A DNA stretch of 64,000 nucleotides from Psychromarinibacter sp048262455 (GCA_048262455.1 JBLXFD010000010.1:1-64000), one strand, 5' to 3'; numbered from the stretch's first letter, positions 7,754 to 16,813 are shown. Program-made: numbers and translations. Notes: generated by a model from the sequence alone, not told the origin.

Positions 7754-9436
7754 ATGAGCCAATCGGCCTTCGGCAAGACACGCGACCTGGTGGAGTTCCT
7801 GTTCCGCGAGGGCGGGCTGTTGCAGAGCCCGATCCTGCTGTTCGCCTTCGCCGCCTCGGCCAGCCGCACGCTGATGATCTTTCTGGTCAACGAGACCGCC
7901 GAGGCCGGCGGCGCGGGTCTTGCCATGTTCGCGGCGCTGCTGGGGGCGGTGGCGGTGTCGCTGCTGACCGCGCACTGGGCCCGGGTGCGGGGCATCGTGC
8001 TGGTGGAGAACCTCAACCGCAAGCTGCGCCGGCGGGTGGCGGACCACGTGCTGAACGCCGACGTGAGCTTTTTCCAGACCCGGGATTCCGGGCAGATCTA
8101 TTCCGCCCTCACCGGCCATTCCGTGACCGTGGCCGGCGCCACCATGCGGCTGGTGGAGATGATCCAGTCGCTGCTGCTGCTGATCTTCTGCTTCGGCTAC
8201 ATGGCGCTGCAGAGCTGGCCCGCCGTGGTGGCCAGCGCGGTGGCGCTGTCGCTGGGGGTGCTGGCCTTCCTGCTGGCCGAGACCCCCGCGCGCCGGGTGC
8301 TGGGGCAGGCCAATGACAGCCGCACCGCCTTTTACGACGCGATGAACGACATGCTGCGCGGCTACAAGGAGCTGCGGCTGCGCCAGGCGCGGCGGCTCGA
8401 CCTGTCGCGCCGGGCCGACGCGGTGATCGACGAGGCGCGCGACCGGATGATCGAGGCGGAGCGGCTGTTTTCCTATTCGCAGGTGGCCGCCGCCGCGACG
8501 CTGGCGCTGCTGCTGGTGGTGATCGTCACCGGCCTGCCGCTGGTGACCGACGCCGGCAGCGTGGTGATCCTGCAGGTGCTGACCGTGGTGCTGTTCACCT
8601 TCGGGCCCATCGAGGCGGTGGTGGGCGGGCTGCCGGGCTTCGCCCGCGCCTCGGTTGAATACGAGCGGATGAACGAGGTGCTGGAGGCGCTGGACCGCAA
8701 CCCCGAGTCCGAGGCCGTGCGCAGCGCCGCCGACACCCGCCCCACCTTCCGCAAGCTGGAGCTGCGCGGCATCACCGCCACCCTGCGCCGGCCCTCGCAG
8801 GCGCCGGGCTCCACCGCCTCTGATACCTTCACCATGGGGCCGGTGGACCTGGCCTTCGCGCCCGGGCAGTCGGTCTTCATCACCGGCGGCAACGGCATGG
8901 GCAAGTCGACGCTGCTGCAGATCCTGACCGGGTTGCGCCACGCGGACGGTGGGCAGATCCTGCTGGGCGGCACCCCCGTCACCCGCGACAGCATCGGCGA
9001 CTACCGCGGGCTGTTCAGCGCCGTCTTCTCGGAGTTCTACCTGTTCCGCCGGCTCTACGGCCTGACCGAGGACGAGCGCGCCCGCCTGCAGCGCCACATC
9101 GACGAGCTGGGGCTGGCGGGCGGCGTGTCGATCACGGATGGCGCCTTTGCCTCGCTGGCGCTGAGCACCGGGCAGATGCGGCGGCTGGCCCTGTCGATCG
9201 CGCTGGCAGAGGCCCGGCCGATCATCGTGCTGGACGAGTTCGCCGCCGACCAGGACCCCGAGCGGCGGGCGTTCTTCTACGACGTGCTGGTGCCCCGGCT
9301 GGCCGCCGCCGGGCACCTGGTGATTGCCGTGACCCACGACGAGGGCAGTTTCGGCAAGTGCGACCGGCTGATCCGCATGGAGGACGGCAAGGTGGTCAGC
9401 GACCGGCTGACCGCCCCCGAGGCAGCGCGGGCGTAA
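7754..9436 (+). CDS. Cyclic-peptide-export type ABC transporter (fused permease and ATPase)
   Basis: 560 residues: an N-terminal half with about six membrane helices (residues 20-290) and a C-terminal ATPase. Walker A is GGNGMGKST (about 378-386), the signature is LSTGQMRRL (about 470), Walker B is IIVLDEFAADQDP (about 490) and the switch histidine sits in AVTHDE (about 525). The LSTGQ signature and the AADQDP sequence after Walker B are characteristic of the cyclic-peptide/siderophore exporter group (PvdE, SyrD, YojI). No non-ribosomal peptide synthetase or lasso-peptide gene is visible nearby. The gene follows the CDP-alcohol locus by 100 bp, so export of a lipid-linked or glycosylated product from that locus is one possibility. 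Confidence 0.85.
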   Translation: MSQSAFGKTRDLVEFLFREGGLLQSPILLFAFAASASRTLMIFLVNETAEAGGAGLAMFAALLGAVAVSLLTAHWARVRGIVLVENLNRKLRRRVADHVLNADVSFFQTRDSGQIYSALTGHSVTVAGATMRLVEMIQSLLLLIFCFGYMALQSWPAVVASAVALSLGVLAFLLAETPARRVLGQANDSRTAFYDAMNDMLRGYKELRLRQARRLDLSRRADAVIDEARDRMIEAERLFSYSQVAAAATLALLLVVIVTGLPLVTDAGSVVILQVLTVVLFTFGPIEAVVGGLPGFARASVEYERMNEVLEALDRNPESEAVRSAADTRPTFRKLELRGITATLRRPSQAPGSTASDTFTMGPVDLAFAPGQSVFITGGNGMGKSTLLQILTGLRHADGGQILLGGTPVTRDSIGDYRGLFSAVFSEFYLFRRLYGLTEDERARLQRHIDELGLAGGVSITDGAFASLALSTGQMRRLALSIALAEARPIIVLDEFAADQDPERRAFFYDVLVPRLAAAGHLVIAVTHDEGSFGKCDRLIRMEDGKVVSDRLTAPEAARA

Positions 9437-9510
9437 GGCCCTTTCCCCAACCTGTTCCGCCCTCCGCGCCGCCATGCTAGGGCTGGCGGGACACCAGCGG
9501 GAACCGTGAC

Positions 9511-10758
9511 ATGACCTTCCTACAGATCGCCGCGCTGCTGATCGTGATGGCCGGGGCCTTCGGCGCGATCAACTACCTGTTCCTCAAGCTGCCGCCCTCG
9601 ATCGGCATCCTCGTGGTGGCGCTCTTCGCCTCGGTCGCGGTGATGGGGCTGGACGCGCTGCTGCCCTTCATCGACGTGACCACCGCGATCCGCAGCGGGG
9701 TCATGGGGCTGGAGTTCTCCGACGCGCTGCTGGAGGGGATGCTGGGCCTTCTGCTGTTCGCCGGCGCCCTGCACGTCAAGCTGGCGGACCTGCGGGCGGA
9801 GTGGCGCCCGGTGCTGCTGATGGCCACCATCGGGGTCGGGCTGTCCACGGTGATTGCCGGGGTGGGCTTCAGCTGGATCACCGGGATGCCGCTGCTGATC
9901 GCGCTGGTCTTCGGGGCGCTGATCTCTCCCACCGATCCGGTGGCGGTGCTGGGGGTGCTGCGCGAGGCGCACCTGCCCCGGCGGCTGGAGACCAAGATCG
10001 CCGGCGAATCGCTGTTCAACGACGGGGTGGGATACGTGGTCTTTCTGGTGCTGGTGGGGCTGGCCTTTCCGTCCGGCGACGGCCACGGCGCCAGCCTTGC
10101 CGGGGCCGCCACGCTCTTCGTGCAGGAGGCGCTGGGCGGCGCGGTGCTGGGGGCGGTGCTGGGATGGCTGACCTTCCGGGTGATGCGGCGGATCGACGAC
10201 TACCCGCTGGAGGTGCTGCTGACCCTGGGGCTGGCCTTCGGCGGCTACGAGCTGGCGGTCTTCCTGCACGTCTCGGCCCCGATCATGGCGGTCTGCGCCG
10301 GGCTGCTGATCGGCGACATCGGCAGCCGCGAGGGGATGAGCGAGGAGACCCGGCGGTATGTCGAGGCCTTCTGGAAGCTGATCGACGAGATCCTGAACGC
10401 GGTGCTGTTCCTGATGATCGGGGTGGAGGTCTTCGCGGTGGCCTTCAGCCTCGACGCGGTGCTGGCCGGGGTGCTGTCCATCGGGCTGGCGCTGGTGGCG
10501 CGGCTGGCGGCGGTGGCGGTGCCGGTGCTGATGCTGCGGCCCTTCCGGGGGTTCGAGCAGGGCACGATCCCGATCATGACCTGGGGCGGGCTGAAGGGCG
10601 GGATCTCTGTCGCGCTGGCGCTGTCGCTGCCCGAGGGCGAGTGGAAGCCGCTGATCCTGACCTGCACCTACATGGTGGTGGTCTTCTCGATCGTGGTGCA
10701 GGGGCTGACGGTGGCGCGGGTGGCCGCGCGGCTGGGACGGCAGCCGGACCTCGTCTGA
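9511..10758 (+). CDS. Na+/H+ antiporter, CPA1/NhaP type
   Basis: 415 residues with about twelve hydrophobic segments. The half-helix motif LISPTDPVAVLGVL (about residues 138-151) and the ion-binding GESLFNDGVGYV with its ND pair (about 167-178) identify the CPA1 cation:proton antiporters, which exchange cytoplasmic Na+ or K+ for external protons. Unlike some NhaP proteins it has no long C-terminal cytoplasmic domain. The gene stands alone; a strong palindrome follows its stop. Confidence 0.88.
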   Translation: MTFLQIAALLIVMAGAFGAINYLFLKLPPSIGILVVALFASVAVMGLDALLPFIDVTTAIRSGVMGLEFSDALLEGMLGLLLFAGALHVKLADLRAEWRPVLLMATIGVGLSTVIAGVGFSWITGMPLLIALVFGALISPTDPVAVLGVLREAHLPRRLETKIAGESLFNDGVGYVVFLVLVGLAFPSGDGHGASLAGAATLFVQEALGGAVLGAVLGWLTFRVMRRIDDYPLEVLLTLGLAFGGYELAVFLHVSAPIMAVCAGLLIGDIGSREGMSEETRRYVEAFWKLIDEILNAVLFLMIGVEVFAVAFSLDAVLAGVLSIGLALVARLAAVAVPVLMLRPFRGFEQGTIPIMTWGGLKGGISVALALSLPEGEWKPLILTCTYMVVVFSIVVQGLTVARVAARLGRQPDLV

Positions 10759-10777
10759 GACATGGATTTATCAGATC

Positions 10778-10814
10778 GCACCGCGCGGGCCCCGAAATAA
10801 GGGCCGCGCGGTGC
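10778..10814. terminator. Strong palindrome behind the antiporter gene
   Basis: Arms GCACCGCGCGGGCCC (10778-10792) and GGGCCGCGCGGTGC (10801-10814) pair almost perfectly, with one bulged G, around the loop CGAAATAA. It lies 20 bp behind the antiporter stop and 84 bp behind the stop of the convergent 38-residue gene, so it may end transcription from both sides. There is no run of T on either side, so it is not a textbook intrinsic terminator. Confidence 0.5.
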
Positions 10815-10897
10815 GGGGGCCGGGAGGGACACACCGGCCCACCGCCCGCCGGACGCAACAGTCGGAGGGCGGATGGGAATGGCTTGACGGGAAAGGC

Positions 10898-11014
10898 TTA
10901 CCGGGGCGTGCGGCGCACCGGAACGCGGCGCGGCTCCGGCCGGCGCAGGGCGGCGGCGGCGATCAGCGGCAGCGCGCCGCAGACAAGCAGGACAAGGGGG
11001 ATCAGGACGGACAT
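10898..11014 (-). CDS. Small 38-residue membrane protein
   Basis: A 39-codon reading frame: a start methionine, one hydrophobic helix of about 20 residues (VLIPLVLLVCGALPLIAAAA) and a basic, arginine- and proline-rich C-terminus. The ATG at 11014 is preceded by GAAGGATA at proper spacing, a better ribosome binding site than many longer genes here have. The stop TAA is at 10898-10900. It is divergent from the fur gene about 200 bp away. Single-helix proteins of this size often modulate a membrane partner, but I do not recognise this one. The ribosome binding site, clean helix and basic cytoplasmic tail argue that it is real. Confidence 0.55.
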   Translation of the reverse strand: MSVLIPLVLLVCGALPLIAAAALRRPEPRRVPVRRTPR

Positions 11015-11220
11015 GGCGGTGTATCCTTCGATGTTGCGGGGCCGACCTCCGGGCTTGCCGGAGCGCGCGTTCGGGAAGTAGACGCCCGAACCCGCCCGAG
11101 AGTTGCACCGCCGCGGCCGATTTTCCCGCGACCCCTGCCCCGGGCCTTCCGGTCCGGCGACAACTCGCCTATGACACGAGACCTGACACGACCTGCGCGG
11201 CGCCGCCGAGGGAGACAGCG

Positions 11221-11631
11221 ATGACCGATACCATCCTCGAACGTTGCGAGGCCAAGGGCCTGCGCCTGACCGAACAACGCCGCATCATCGCCGGCGTGCT
11301 GCAGGAATCGGACGACCACCCGGATGTCGAGGAACTGTACCGCCGCGCCAGCGACCAGGACCCGCGGATCTCGCTGGCCACCGTCTACCGGACGGTGAAG
11401 CTGTTCGAGGAATCCGAGATCATCGAGAAGCTGGAGTTCGGCGACGGCCGCGCCCGCTACGAGGATGCGGACCGCGAGCACCACGACCACCTGATCGACC
11501 TGCACACCGGCGACGTGATCGAGTTCTTCGACCCGGAGATCGAGAAGCTGCAGGAAAAGATCGCCGAGAAGCTGGGGTACGAGCTGTGCGGCCACAAGCT
11601 GGAACTCTACGGCGTGCGCCGGAAGGACTGA
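11221..11631 (+). CDS. fur: Fur/Mur-family metal-responsive repressor
   Basis: 136 residues. The N-terminal winged helix contains LRLTEQRRIIAGVL and ISLATVYRTVKLFEESEII, the recognition-helix block of Fur proteins. The histidine-rich metal site REHHDHLIDLHTGDVIEF (about 84-101) and the dimer domain ending GYELCGHKLELYGV are those of Fur/Mur, not of Irr, whose C-terminus differs. There is no CxxC structural zinc pair. In Rhodobacteraceae the single protein of this type usually acts on manganese and/or iron uptake genes, so it may be a Mur functionally. A good ribosome binding site (GAGGGAGA) precedes the ATG. Confidence 0.85.
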   Translation: MTDTILERCEAKGLRLTEQRRIIAGVLQESDDHPDVEELYRRASDQDPRISLATVYRTVKLFEESEIIEKLEFGDGRARYEDADREHHDHLIDLHTGDVIEFFDPEIEKLQEKIAEKLGYELCGHKLELYGVRRKD

Positions 11632-11712
11632 ATTCGCGCCGCGCGTGATTTATGTAGGCAAATCGTTCGTTTCCCGTTAACCTGATGGCATTAGAGCCAA
11701 ACGGTTATCGCA

Positions 11713-13788
11713 GTGAATGATTTTGTCGTTCCAGTACCCGTGTTTCCTACCCAGGTTAATCTCTGGCAAACGCATCTCCAATCTGCGGGACGACTTACCG
11801 CGATCGCTACGCTGGTAACGGCCGCCTCGGTGCTGCTGTTCGGCTGGGGCCTCGGCTACGAGCCGCTGGTGCGACTGCACCCTTCCTTTCCCGCCATGGT
11901 CCCGGAATCGGCGGTGGTGCTGATCCTGCTCTCGCTGGCCTGCCTTTGCGTGTACCGGGGCGACACCGGCCCGCTGATCCCGCTGTGCACCCTGCCCAGC
12001 ATGGGGATGGTGGTCTTCGGCCTCTGGCGCCCGGCCGCCCCCGCGGGGCTGCGGGACGGCGATGCCATGTCCCTCGCCACCGCCACCGCCACCATGCTGA
12101 TCGCCGCCGCCCTGCTGCGGCGCTGGTGGGACATGCGGCGCGGCGCACCGCAGCACGTCATCCTGGCCACCGCCGCGCTGGTGGTGACCTCGGTGCCGGT
12201 GCTGGGCTACATCTTCGACGCCGAGGCGCTGTTCGCCAACCCGGTCTATACCGAGATGGCGCTGCACACCGCGATGGGCCAGATGGGCCTCGGCGCCGCC
12301 TTCATGATGGCCGCGCCCGCCACCGGCTGGGTCGGCACCCTGACCGCCCGCGCCTACGGCAGCTACAACGCCCGCCGCCTGCTGCCGGTCCTGCTGCTGG
12401 TTCCGCTGGTGCTGGTGGCGCTGGCGCTGGAGGCGACGCGCTGGGAACTGGTGGAGGCGAACTTCCGCGCCGCTGTCTTCGCGCTGCTGATGATCATAGC
12501 CACAGTGGCCTCGGTGCTGTGGTTCGCGCATATGACCAACAACGCCGAAGCCCGCAACCTGGCGCTGGAGGCCAGCCTGAAGCGCAGCGAGAAGGCCCGC
12601 CGCGACAGCGAACTGGCCGCCGCCCGCACCCAGCGGGTCGAGGCGCTGGGCAAGCTGGTGGGCGGCGTGGCCCATGACTTCAACAACACGCTGATGGTGA
12701 TCATGGGCAACCTCGAGATGCTCGAGGTGGACGACGACCCGGACAACCGAGAGACCTACGTGCGCGAGGCCATCGTCGCCGCCAACCACGCCTCCACCCT
12801 CACCCGGCAGCTGCTGGCCTACAGCCGCAAGTCGCGGCTGGACCCGCGCCCGGTGGTGCTGGACGAGCTGGTGCGCGCCACGCTGACCATGTTCGGCCGG
12901 GTGACCCCGGCGACGCTGAAGCTGCGGTCGGACCTGCGCTCTGCCCCCGCCATGGTCGAGATCGACGCGGGCAACTTCCAGCAGGCGCTGCTGAACATCC
13001 TGATCAACGCCCGCGACGCGGTGCAGGGCGGCGGCGAGGTGTCGCTGACCTGCCTGGTGGAGCGGCTGGACCGCATGGTGGTCGAGGGCTTCGAGGACGC
13101 CGAGGCGCTGGCGCCGGGCGAATACGTGGTGCTGACGGTGCGCGACAGCGGCCCCGGCATGTCCGAGGCGGTCCGCGCCCGGGCGGTGGAGCCGTTCTTC
13201 ACCACCAAGCCCGTGGGCGAAGGCACCGGGCTGGGCCTGTCCATGGCCGCCGGCTTCTGCCGCCAGTCGGGCGGCGGGCTGCGGGTGGACAGCGCCCCCG
13301 GCGAGGGCACCGCCGTGGTCATGAGCTTCCCCGTCACCGACGCCCGCCCCGCCCGGGTCCCCACCGGGCAGGAACACCCCCCGGCGAAGGAGGCGGACGA
13401 GGACTACGGCGTGCTGGTGGTGGACGACGACGACCACGTGGCGCGGATCATGGCGCGGCAACTGCACCTGCACGGCCACCGGGTGCGCACCGCCGCCGAC
13501 GCGGACGAGGCGCTGGCGATGCTGTCCGGGGGCCGCAAGCCGCAGCTGGTGATCTCGGACATCGTGATGCCCGGCTCGATGCAGGGGCACGAGCTAGCCT
13601 CCGCGATCCGCGCCCGCTGGCCGGGGATCGCGCTGATGCTGATGTCGGGCTTCGAGAGCGCCTCGCGCCGGCAGGCCATGCCCGAGACCCTCGGCCTGCC
13701 CTTCCTGCAGAAACCGGTGGACCGGGTCACCCTGAACGCGGCAGTGGAAAAGGTGCTTGCCCCGCGCGGCGGGAGTCGCGAGTCATAG
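11713..13788 (+). CDS. Hybrid sensor histidine kinase with receiver domain
   Basis: 691 residues starting with GTG. About seven hydrophobic segments over residues 25-280 form a membrane sensor without a recognisable named domain. A short helical linker follows. The dimerisation/phosphoacceptor motif is GGVAHDFNNTLMVIMGN with the histidine near residue 319. The ATPase domain has the N box (LLNILINARDAV), the G1 box (VRDSGPGM) and the F/G2 region (FFTTKPVGEGTGLGL). The C-terminal receiver has the acidic cluster VVDDDDHV, the phospho-aspartate in ISDIVMPG and the conserved lysine in LQKPVD. There is no separate response regulator or phosphotransfer protein in the window, so the downstream partner is unknown. 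Confidence 0.88.
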   Translation: MNDFVVPVPVFPTQVNLWQTHLQSAGRLTAIATLVTAASVLLFGWGLGYEPLVRLHPSFPAMVPESAVVLILLSLACLCVYRGDTGPLIPLCTLPSMGMVVFGLWRPAAPAGLRDGDAMSLATATATMLIAAALLRRWWDMRRGAPQHVILATAALVVTSVPVLGYIFDAEALFANPVYTEMALHTAMGQMGLGAAFMMAAPATGWVGTLTARAYGSYNARRLLPVLLLVPLVLVALALEATRWELVEANFRAAVFALLMIIATVASVLWFAHMTNNAEARNLALEASLKRSEKARRDSELAAARTQRVEALGKLVGGVAHDFNNTLMVIMGNLEMLEVDDDPDNRETYVREAIVAANHASTLTRQLLAYSRKSRLDPRPVVLDELVRATLTMFGRVTPATLKLRSDLRSAPAMVEIDAGNFQQALLNILINARDAVQGGGEVSLTCLVERLDRMVVEGFEDAEALAPGEYVVLTVRDSGPGMSEAVRARAVEPFFTTKPVGEGTGLGLSMAAGFCRQSGGGLRVDSAPGEGTAVVMSFPVTDARPARVPTGQEHPPAKEADEDYGVLVVDDDDHVARIMARQLHLHGHRVRTAADADEALAMLSGGRKPQLVISDIVMPGSMQGHELASAIRARWPGIALMLMSGFESASRRQAMPETLGLPFLQKPVDRVTLNAAVEKVLAPRGGSRES

Positions 13789-13858
13789 CGCGGCAGCCGC
13801 TTCCCCCTGCCCGCCGCGCCTGCTAGGGCCATGCCAGACCATTCGCCGGAGACCCGCC

Positions 13859-14794
13859 CTGGCCCGCCGCGCCCGCACCCGCCCCGCCCTGCCCGTCCTG
13901 CTGCCGGAACTGCGCGGCATCCTCCTGATGGTGGGCGCCATGGCGCTGCTGGCGGTCACCGACCTCTCGGTCAAGATCGCCGCCCGGACCCTGCCGGTGG
14001 GGCAGATCCTGCTGCTGCTGACCCTCGGCGTCACCGCGATGTTCTGCCTGATCGCCCGCTACCAGCGGGCGCCGCTGATCACCCGCACGGCGCTGCACCC
14101 CATGGTGCTTTGGCGCAACCTGTTCGAGATCGTGGGCGCCATCGGCCTTGTGCTGGGCACCGCCTACGTGCCGCTGTCGATGCTGGCGGCGATCATGCAG
14201 GCGGCGCCGCTGGTGGTGACCATGGGTGCGGCGCTTGTGCTGAAGGAACAGGTGGGCCCGCGCCGCTGGGCGGCGATCGGCGTCGGCATGTTCGGGATGC
14301 TGCTGGTGGTGCGCCCGGGGATGGAGGGCTTCACCCCCGCCGCGCTCTGGGCGGTGCTGGGGGTGGTCTCGCTGGCCATGCGCGACATCGTCACCCGGCT
14401 GTGCCCCAAGGGCATCCCCTCGATCTCGCTCTCCGCCTGGGGGTTCATCGCGACGATCCCGGTGGCCGTCGGAATGGTGCTGGTGATGAACCAGCCGATG
14501 CAGGCCGACCGCGGCGGGCTGCTGGCGCTGGGGGTGGCGGTGATGGTGACTACGGTGGGCTATTACTGCGTCACCATCGCCATGCGCTCTGCCCCGGCCT
14601 CGGTGGTCTCGCCCTTCCGCTACTCGCGCCTGCTGTTCACCATGGGCCTCGGCATCACCGTGCTGGGCGAGCGGCCGGACGCGCTGACCCTGACCGGCGC
14701 CGCGATCATCCTGGCCGCCGGCCTCTACACCTTCGTGCGCGAGCATCGCCTGGCCCGCGCCAACCGCCGCGCCGCCCCCGACAAGGCCCCCTGA
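13859..14794 (+). CDS. DMT-superfamily (EamA) transporter
   Basis: About 311 residues with ten hydrophobic segments in two EamA-type repeats; LGTAYVPLSMLAAIMQAAPLVVTM is the typical end of the first repeat. Members export or import metabolites such as amino acids or nucleosides. The start is uncertain. The frame is open back to 13757, overlapping the kinase gene. The first ATG after the kinase stop (13831) is in another frame, and the first in-frame ATG (13928) falls inside the first helix. A CTG at 13859 has a good GGAGA site seven bases upstream and gives a family-like N-terminus, so it is used here. Confidence 0.8.
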   Translation: MARRARTRPALPVLLPELRGILLMVGAMALLAVTDLSVKIAARTLPVGQILLLLTLGVTAMFCLIARYQRAPLITRTALHPMVLWRNLFEIVGAIGLVLGTAYVPLSMLAAIMQAAPLVVTMGAALVLKEQVGPRRWAAIGVGMFGMLLVVRPGMEGFTPAALWAVLGVVSLAMRDIVTRLCPKGIPSISLSAWGFIATIPVAVGMVLVMNQPMQADRGGLLALGVAVMVTTVGYYCVTIAMRSAPASVVSPFRYSRLLFTMGLGITVLGERPDALTLTGAAIILAAGLYTFVREHRLARANRRAAPDKAP

Positions 14795-14881
14795 CCCGTC
14801 CCGCCGCGTCACGCGCCCGGTTCCCTTCGCGCGCCGTTTTGCTATAGACGCAGGCGATTCAACCCGCGCCCGGAGGCCTTC

Positions 14882-16156
14882 ATGAGCACCATCATCGACA
14901 TCCACGCCCGCGAGATCCTCGACAGCCGGGGCAATCCCACGGTCGAGGTCGACGTCGTCCTGGAGGACGGCACCATGGGCCGCGCCGCGGTGCCCTCGGG
15001 CGCCTCCACCGGCGCCCACGAGGCGGTCGAGAAGCGCGACGGCGACAAGGCCCGCTACATGGGCAAGGGCGTGCTGGAGGCGGTGGAGGCCGTCAACGGC
15101 GAGATCGCCGAGACGCTGGTAGGCTTCGAGGCCACCGAGCAGGAGGCGCTGGACGCCGCCATGATCGAGCTGGACGGCACCGACAACAAGGGCCGGCTGG
15201 GCGCCAACGCGATCCTCGGCGTCTCGCTCGCCGCCGCCAAGGCCGCGGCGGAGTTCTGCGGCCAGCCGCTCTACCGCTACATCGGCGGCACCTCGGCGCG
15301 GCTGCTGCCGGTGCCGATGATGAACATCATCAACGGCGGCGAGCACGCGGACAACCCGATCGACATCCAGGAATTCATGATCATGCCCGTCGCGGCGGAG
15401 AACATCCGCGAGGCGGTGCGCATGGGCTCCGAAGTGTTCCACACCCTGAAAAAGGAACTGTCCGCCGCCGGCATGTCCACCGGGCTGGGCGACGAGGGCG
15501 GCTTTGCCCCGGCGCTGGGATCGACCCGCGAGGCGCTGGACTTCATCCTGCGCTCGATCGAGAAGGCCGGCTACAAGCCGGGCGACGAGATCTTCCTGGC
15601 CCTCGACTGCGCCGCGACCGAGTACTTCAAGGACGGCAAGTATGTCTATGCCGGCGAAGGAAAAACCCTGTCCAGCGACGAGAACGTCGCCTACCTGCAG
15701 GCGCTGGTGAACGACTACCCGATCATCTCGATCGAGGATGGCATGGCCGAGGACGACTGGGACGGCTGGAAGGCCCTGACCAGGGCGCTCGGCGACAAGG
15801 TGCAGCTGGTGGGCGACGACCTGTTCGTCACCAACCCCGAGCGCCTGGCCCGCGGGATCGAAGAGGGCTGCGCCAACTCCATGCTGGTCAAGGTGAACCA
15901 GATCGGCAGCCTGTCCGAGACCCTGCGCGCCGTCGAGATGGCCCACCGCGCCCGCTTCACCAACGTGATGAGCCACCGCTCGGGCGAGACCGAGGACGCC
16001 ACCATCGCCGACCTCGCGGTCGCCACCAACTGCGGCCAGATCAAGACCGGCAGTCTTGCCCGCTCTGACCGGCTGGCCAAGTACAACCAGCTGATCCGCA
16101 TCGAGGAAATGCTGGACGAGACGGCGGAATACGCCGGCCGCTCGATCCTGCGCTGA
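14882..16156 (+). CDS. eno: Enolase
   Basis: 424 residues, the standard length. It starts with IIDIHAREILDSRGNPTVEVDV, the N-terminal enolase block, and continues with GASTGAHEAVE. The metal-binding residues sit in LALDCAATE, SIEDGMAEDDWDGW and LVGDDLFVTN, and the active-site lysine region is MLVKVNQIGSLSET followed by MSHRSGETED. It catalyses 2-phosphoglycerate to phosphoenolpyruvate in glycolysis/gluconeogenesis. A clear GGAGG ribosome binding site precedes the ATG. It stands alone, with a hairpin behind it that belongs to the opposite-strand neighbour. Confidence 0.98.
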   Translation: MSTIIDIHAREILDSRGNPTVEVDVVLEDGTMGRAAVPSGASTGAHEAVEKRDGDKARYMGKGVLEAVEAVNGEIAETLVGFEATEQEALDAAMIELDGTDNKGRLGANAILGVSLAAAKAAAEFCGQPLYRYIGGTSARLLPVPMMNIINGGEHADNPIDIQEFMIMPVAAENIREAVRMGSEVFHTLKKELSAAGMSTGLGDEGGFAPALGSTREALDFILRSIEKAGYKPGDEIFLALDCAATEYFKDGKYVYAGEGKTLSSDENVAYLQALVNDYPIISIEDGMAEDDWDGWKALTRALGDKVQLVGDDLFVTNPERLARGIEEGCANSMLVKVNQIGSLSETLRAVEMAHRARFTNVMSHRSGETEDATIADLAVATNCGQIKTGSLARSDRLAKYNQLIRIEEMLDETAEYAGRSILR

Positions 16157-16163
16157 GGCGACG

Positions 16164-16195
16164 AAAAAGGCCCCCGTCCACGCGGGACGGGGGCC
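16164..16195 (-). terminator. Intrinsic terminator of the PRC-barrel gene
   Basis: Arms GGCCCCCGTCC (16169-16179) and GGACGGGGGCC (16185-16195) pair perfectly around a five-base loop. Read on the minus strand the hairpin is followed by TTTTT (16168-16164), so it is a textbook terminator for the PRC-barrel gene ending at 16237. It could also stop enolase transcription from the plus strand, though without a T-run there. Confidence 0.85.
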
Positions 16196-16236
16196 GAAGC
16201 CGCAGGCAGGGCTGCGGCGGTCAGAAGAGGGCGGGG

Positions 16237-16716
16237 TCAGTCCCACCAGCCGGTATTGACCTCTTCCATGCCCTCGATCTGCTCCTCGGACAGGTTCGTG
16301 ACGAAGGCGACGTTGTTGGTGCCGTAGTCGTAGCCGACACCGCCGCCCACGATCCGCAGGTCGTCGAGGCTCATCAGGACCTCGCTGTCGCCGATGTCGA
16401 GAAAGCCGCCAACCTCGGCGATCACGCCGATCAGCTTGCCGTCCCGCGACAGCACGATGTCCTCGACCTCGCCGATGCTCTCCCAGCGGTCGTCCAGCCC
16501 GTCGTAGTAGCGGTTGTCGGTCCAGCCCCACTCGGTCTCGTAGTCAACATCATCGCGGTTCATCGTGTAGATCTCGCCGCCGATCAGCGACTCGGCCCGG
16601 ATCAGCCCGTCGCGGAATTCGCCGGAGACGATGCCGCTGGCATTCATGTCCTGCGCGGTCGCGGCAAGTGGAGAAGCGATCGCAAGGGCGAGGGTGGAAG
16701 CGATAAGGGTTTTCAT
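16237..16716 (-). CDS. Periplasmic PRC-barrel domain protein
   Basis: 159 residues. MKTLIASTLALAIASPLAATAQD is a signal peptide with an AxA-type cleavage site. The mature protein contains a PRC-barrel: LIGGEIYTMN at the beginning and VEDIVLSRDGKLIGVIAEVGGFLDIGDSEVLMSLDDL in the middle, the usual beta-strand order. Exported proteins of this type are common in Rhodobacteraceae and often respond to stress, but no precise role is known. AAGGAG lies seven bases before the ATG at 16716, which is preferred over an in-frame ATG eleven codons upstream. An intrinsic terminator follows. Confidence 0.82.
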   Translation of the reverse strand: MKTLIASTLALAIASPLAATAQDMNASGIVSGEFRDGLIRAESLIGGEIYTMNRDDVDYETEWGWTDNRYYDGLDDRWESIGEVEDIVLSRDGKLIGVIAEVGGFLDIGDSEVLMSLDDLRIVGGGVGYDYGTNNVAFVTNLSEEQIEGMEEVNTGWWD

Positions 16717-16813
16717 CTTCGACTCCTTTCGGTCATTTCGGATTTGCATGACCGAACAACCGATTGCGGGACGAAGTGTTCCTGAATTCTCAACTTTCCC
16801 CGACGTGAGGCCG

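Noticed and set aside
11221..11631. Irr (heme-dependent iron response regulator)
   Set aside because: The C-terminal dimer domain and the HHDHLIDLHTG site are of Fur/Mur type; the Irr-type tail is absent.
4064..16531. Very long open frames antisense to real genes (for example 4064-6757, 7412-9475, 11677-13590, 13823-16531, all minus)
   Set aside because: They mirror GC-rich codon bias of the genes on the other strand, give His/Gln/Arg- or Gly-rich low-complexity translations and contain no recognisable family sequence.
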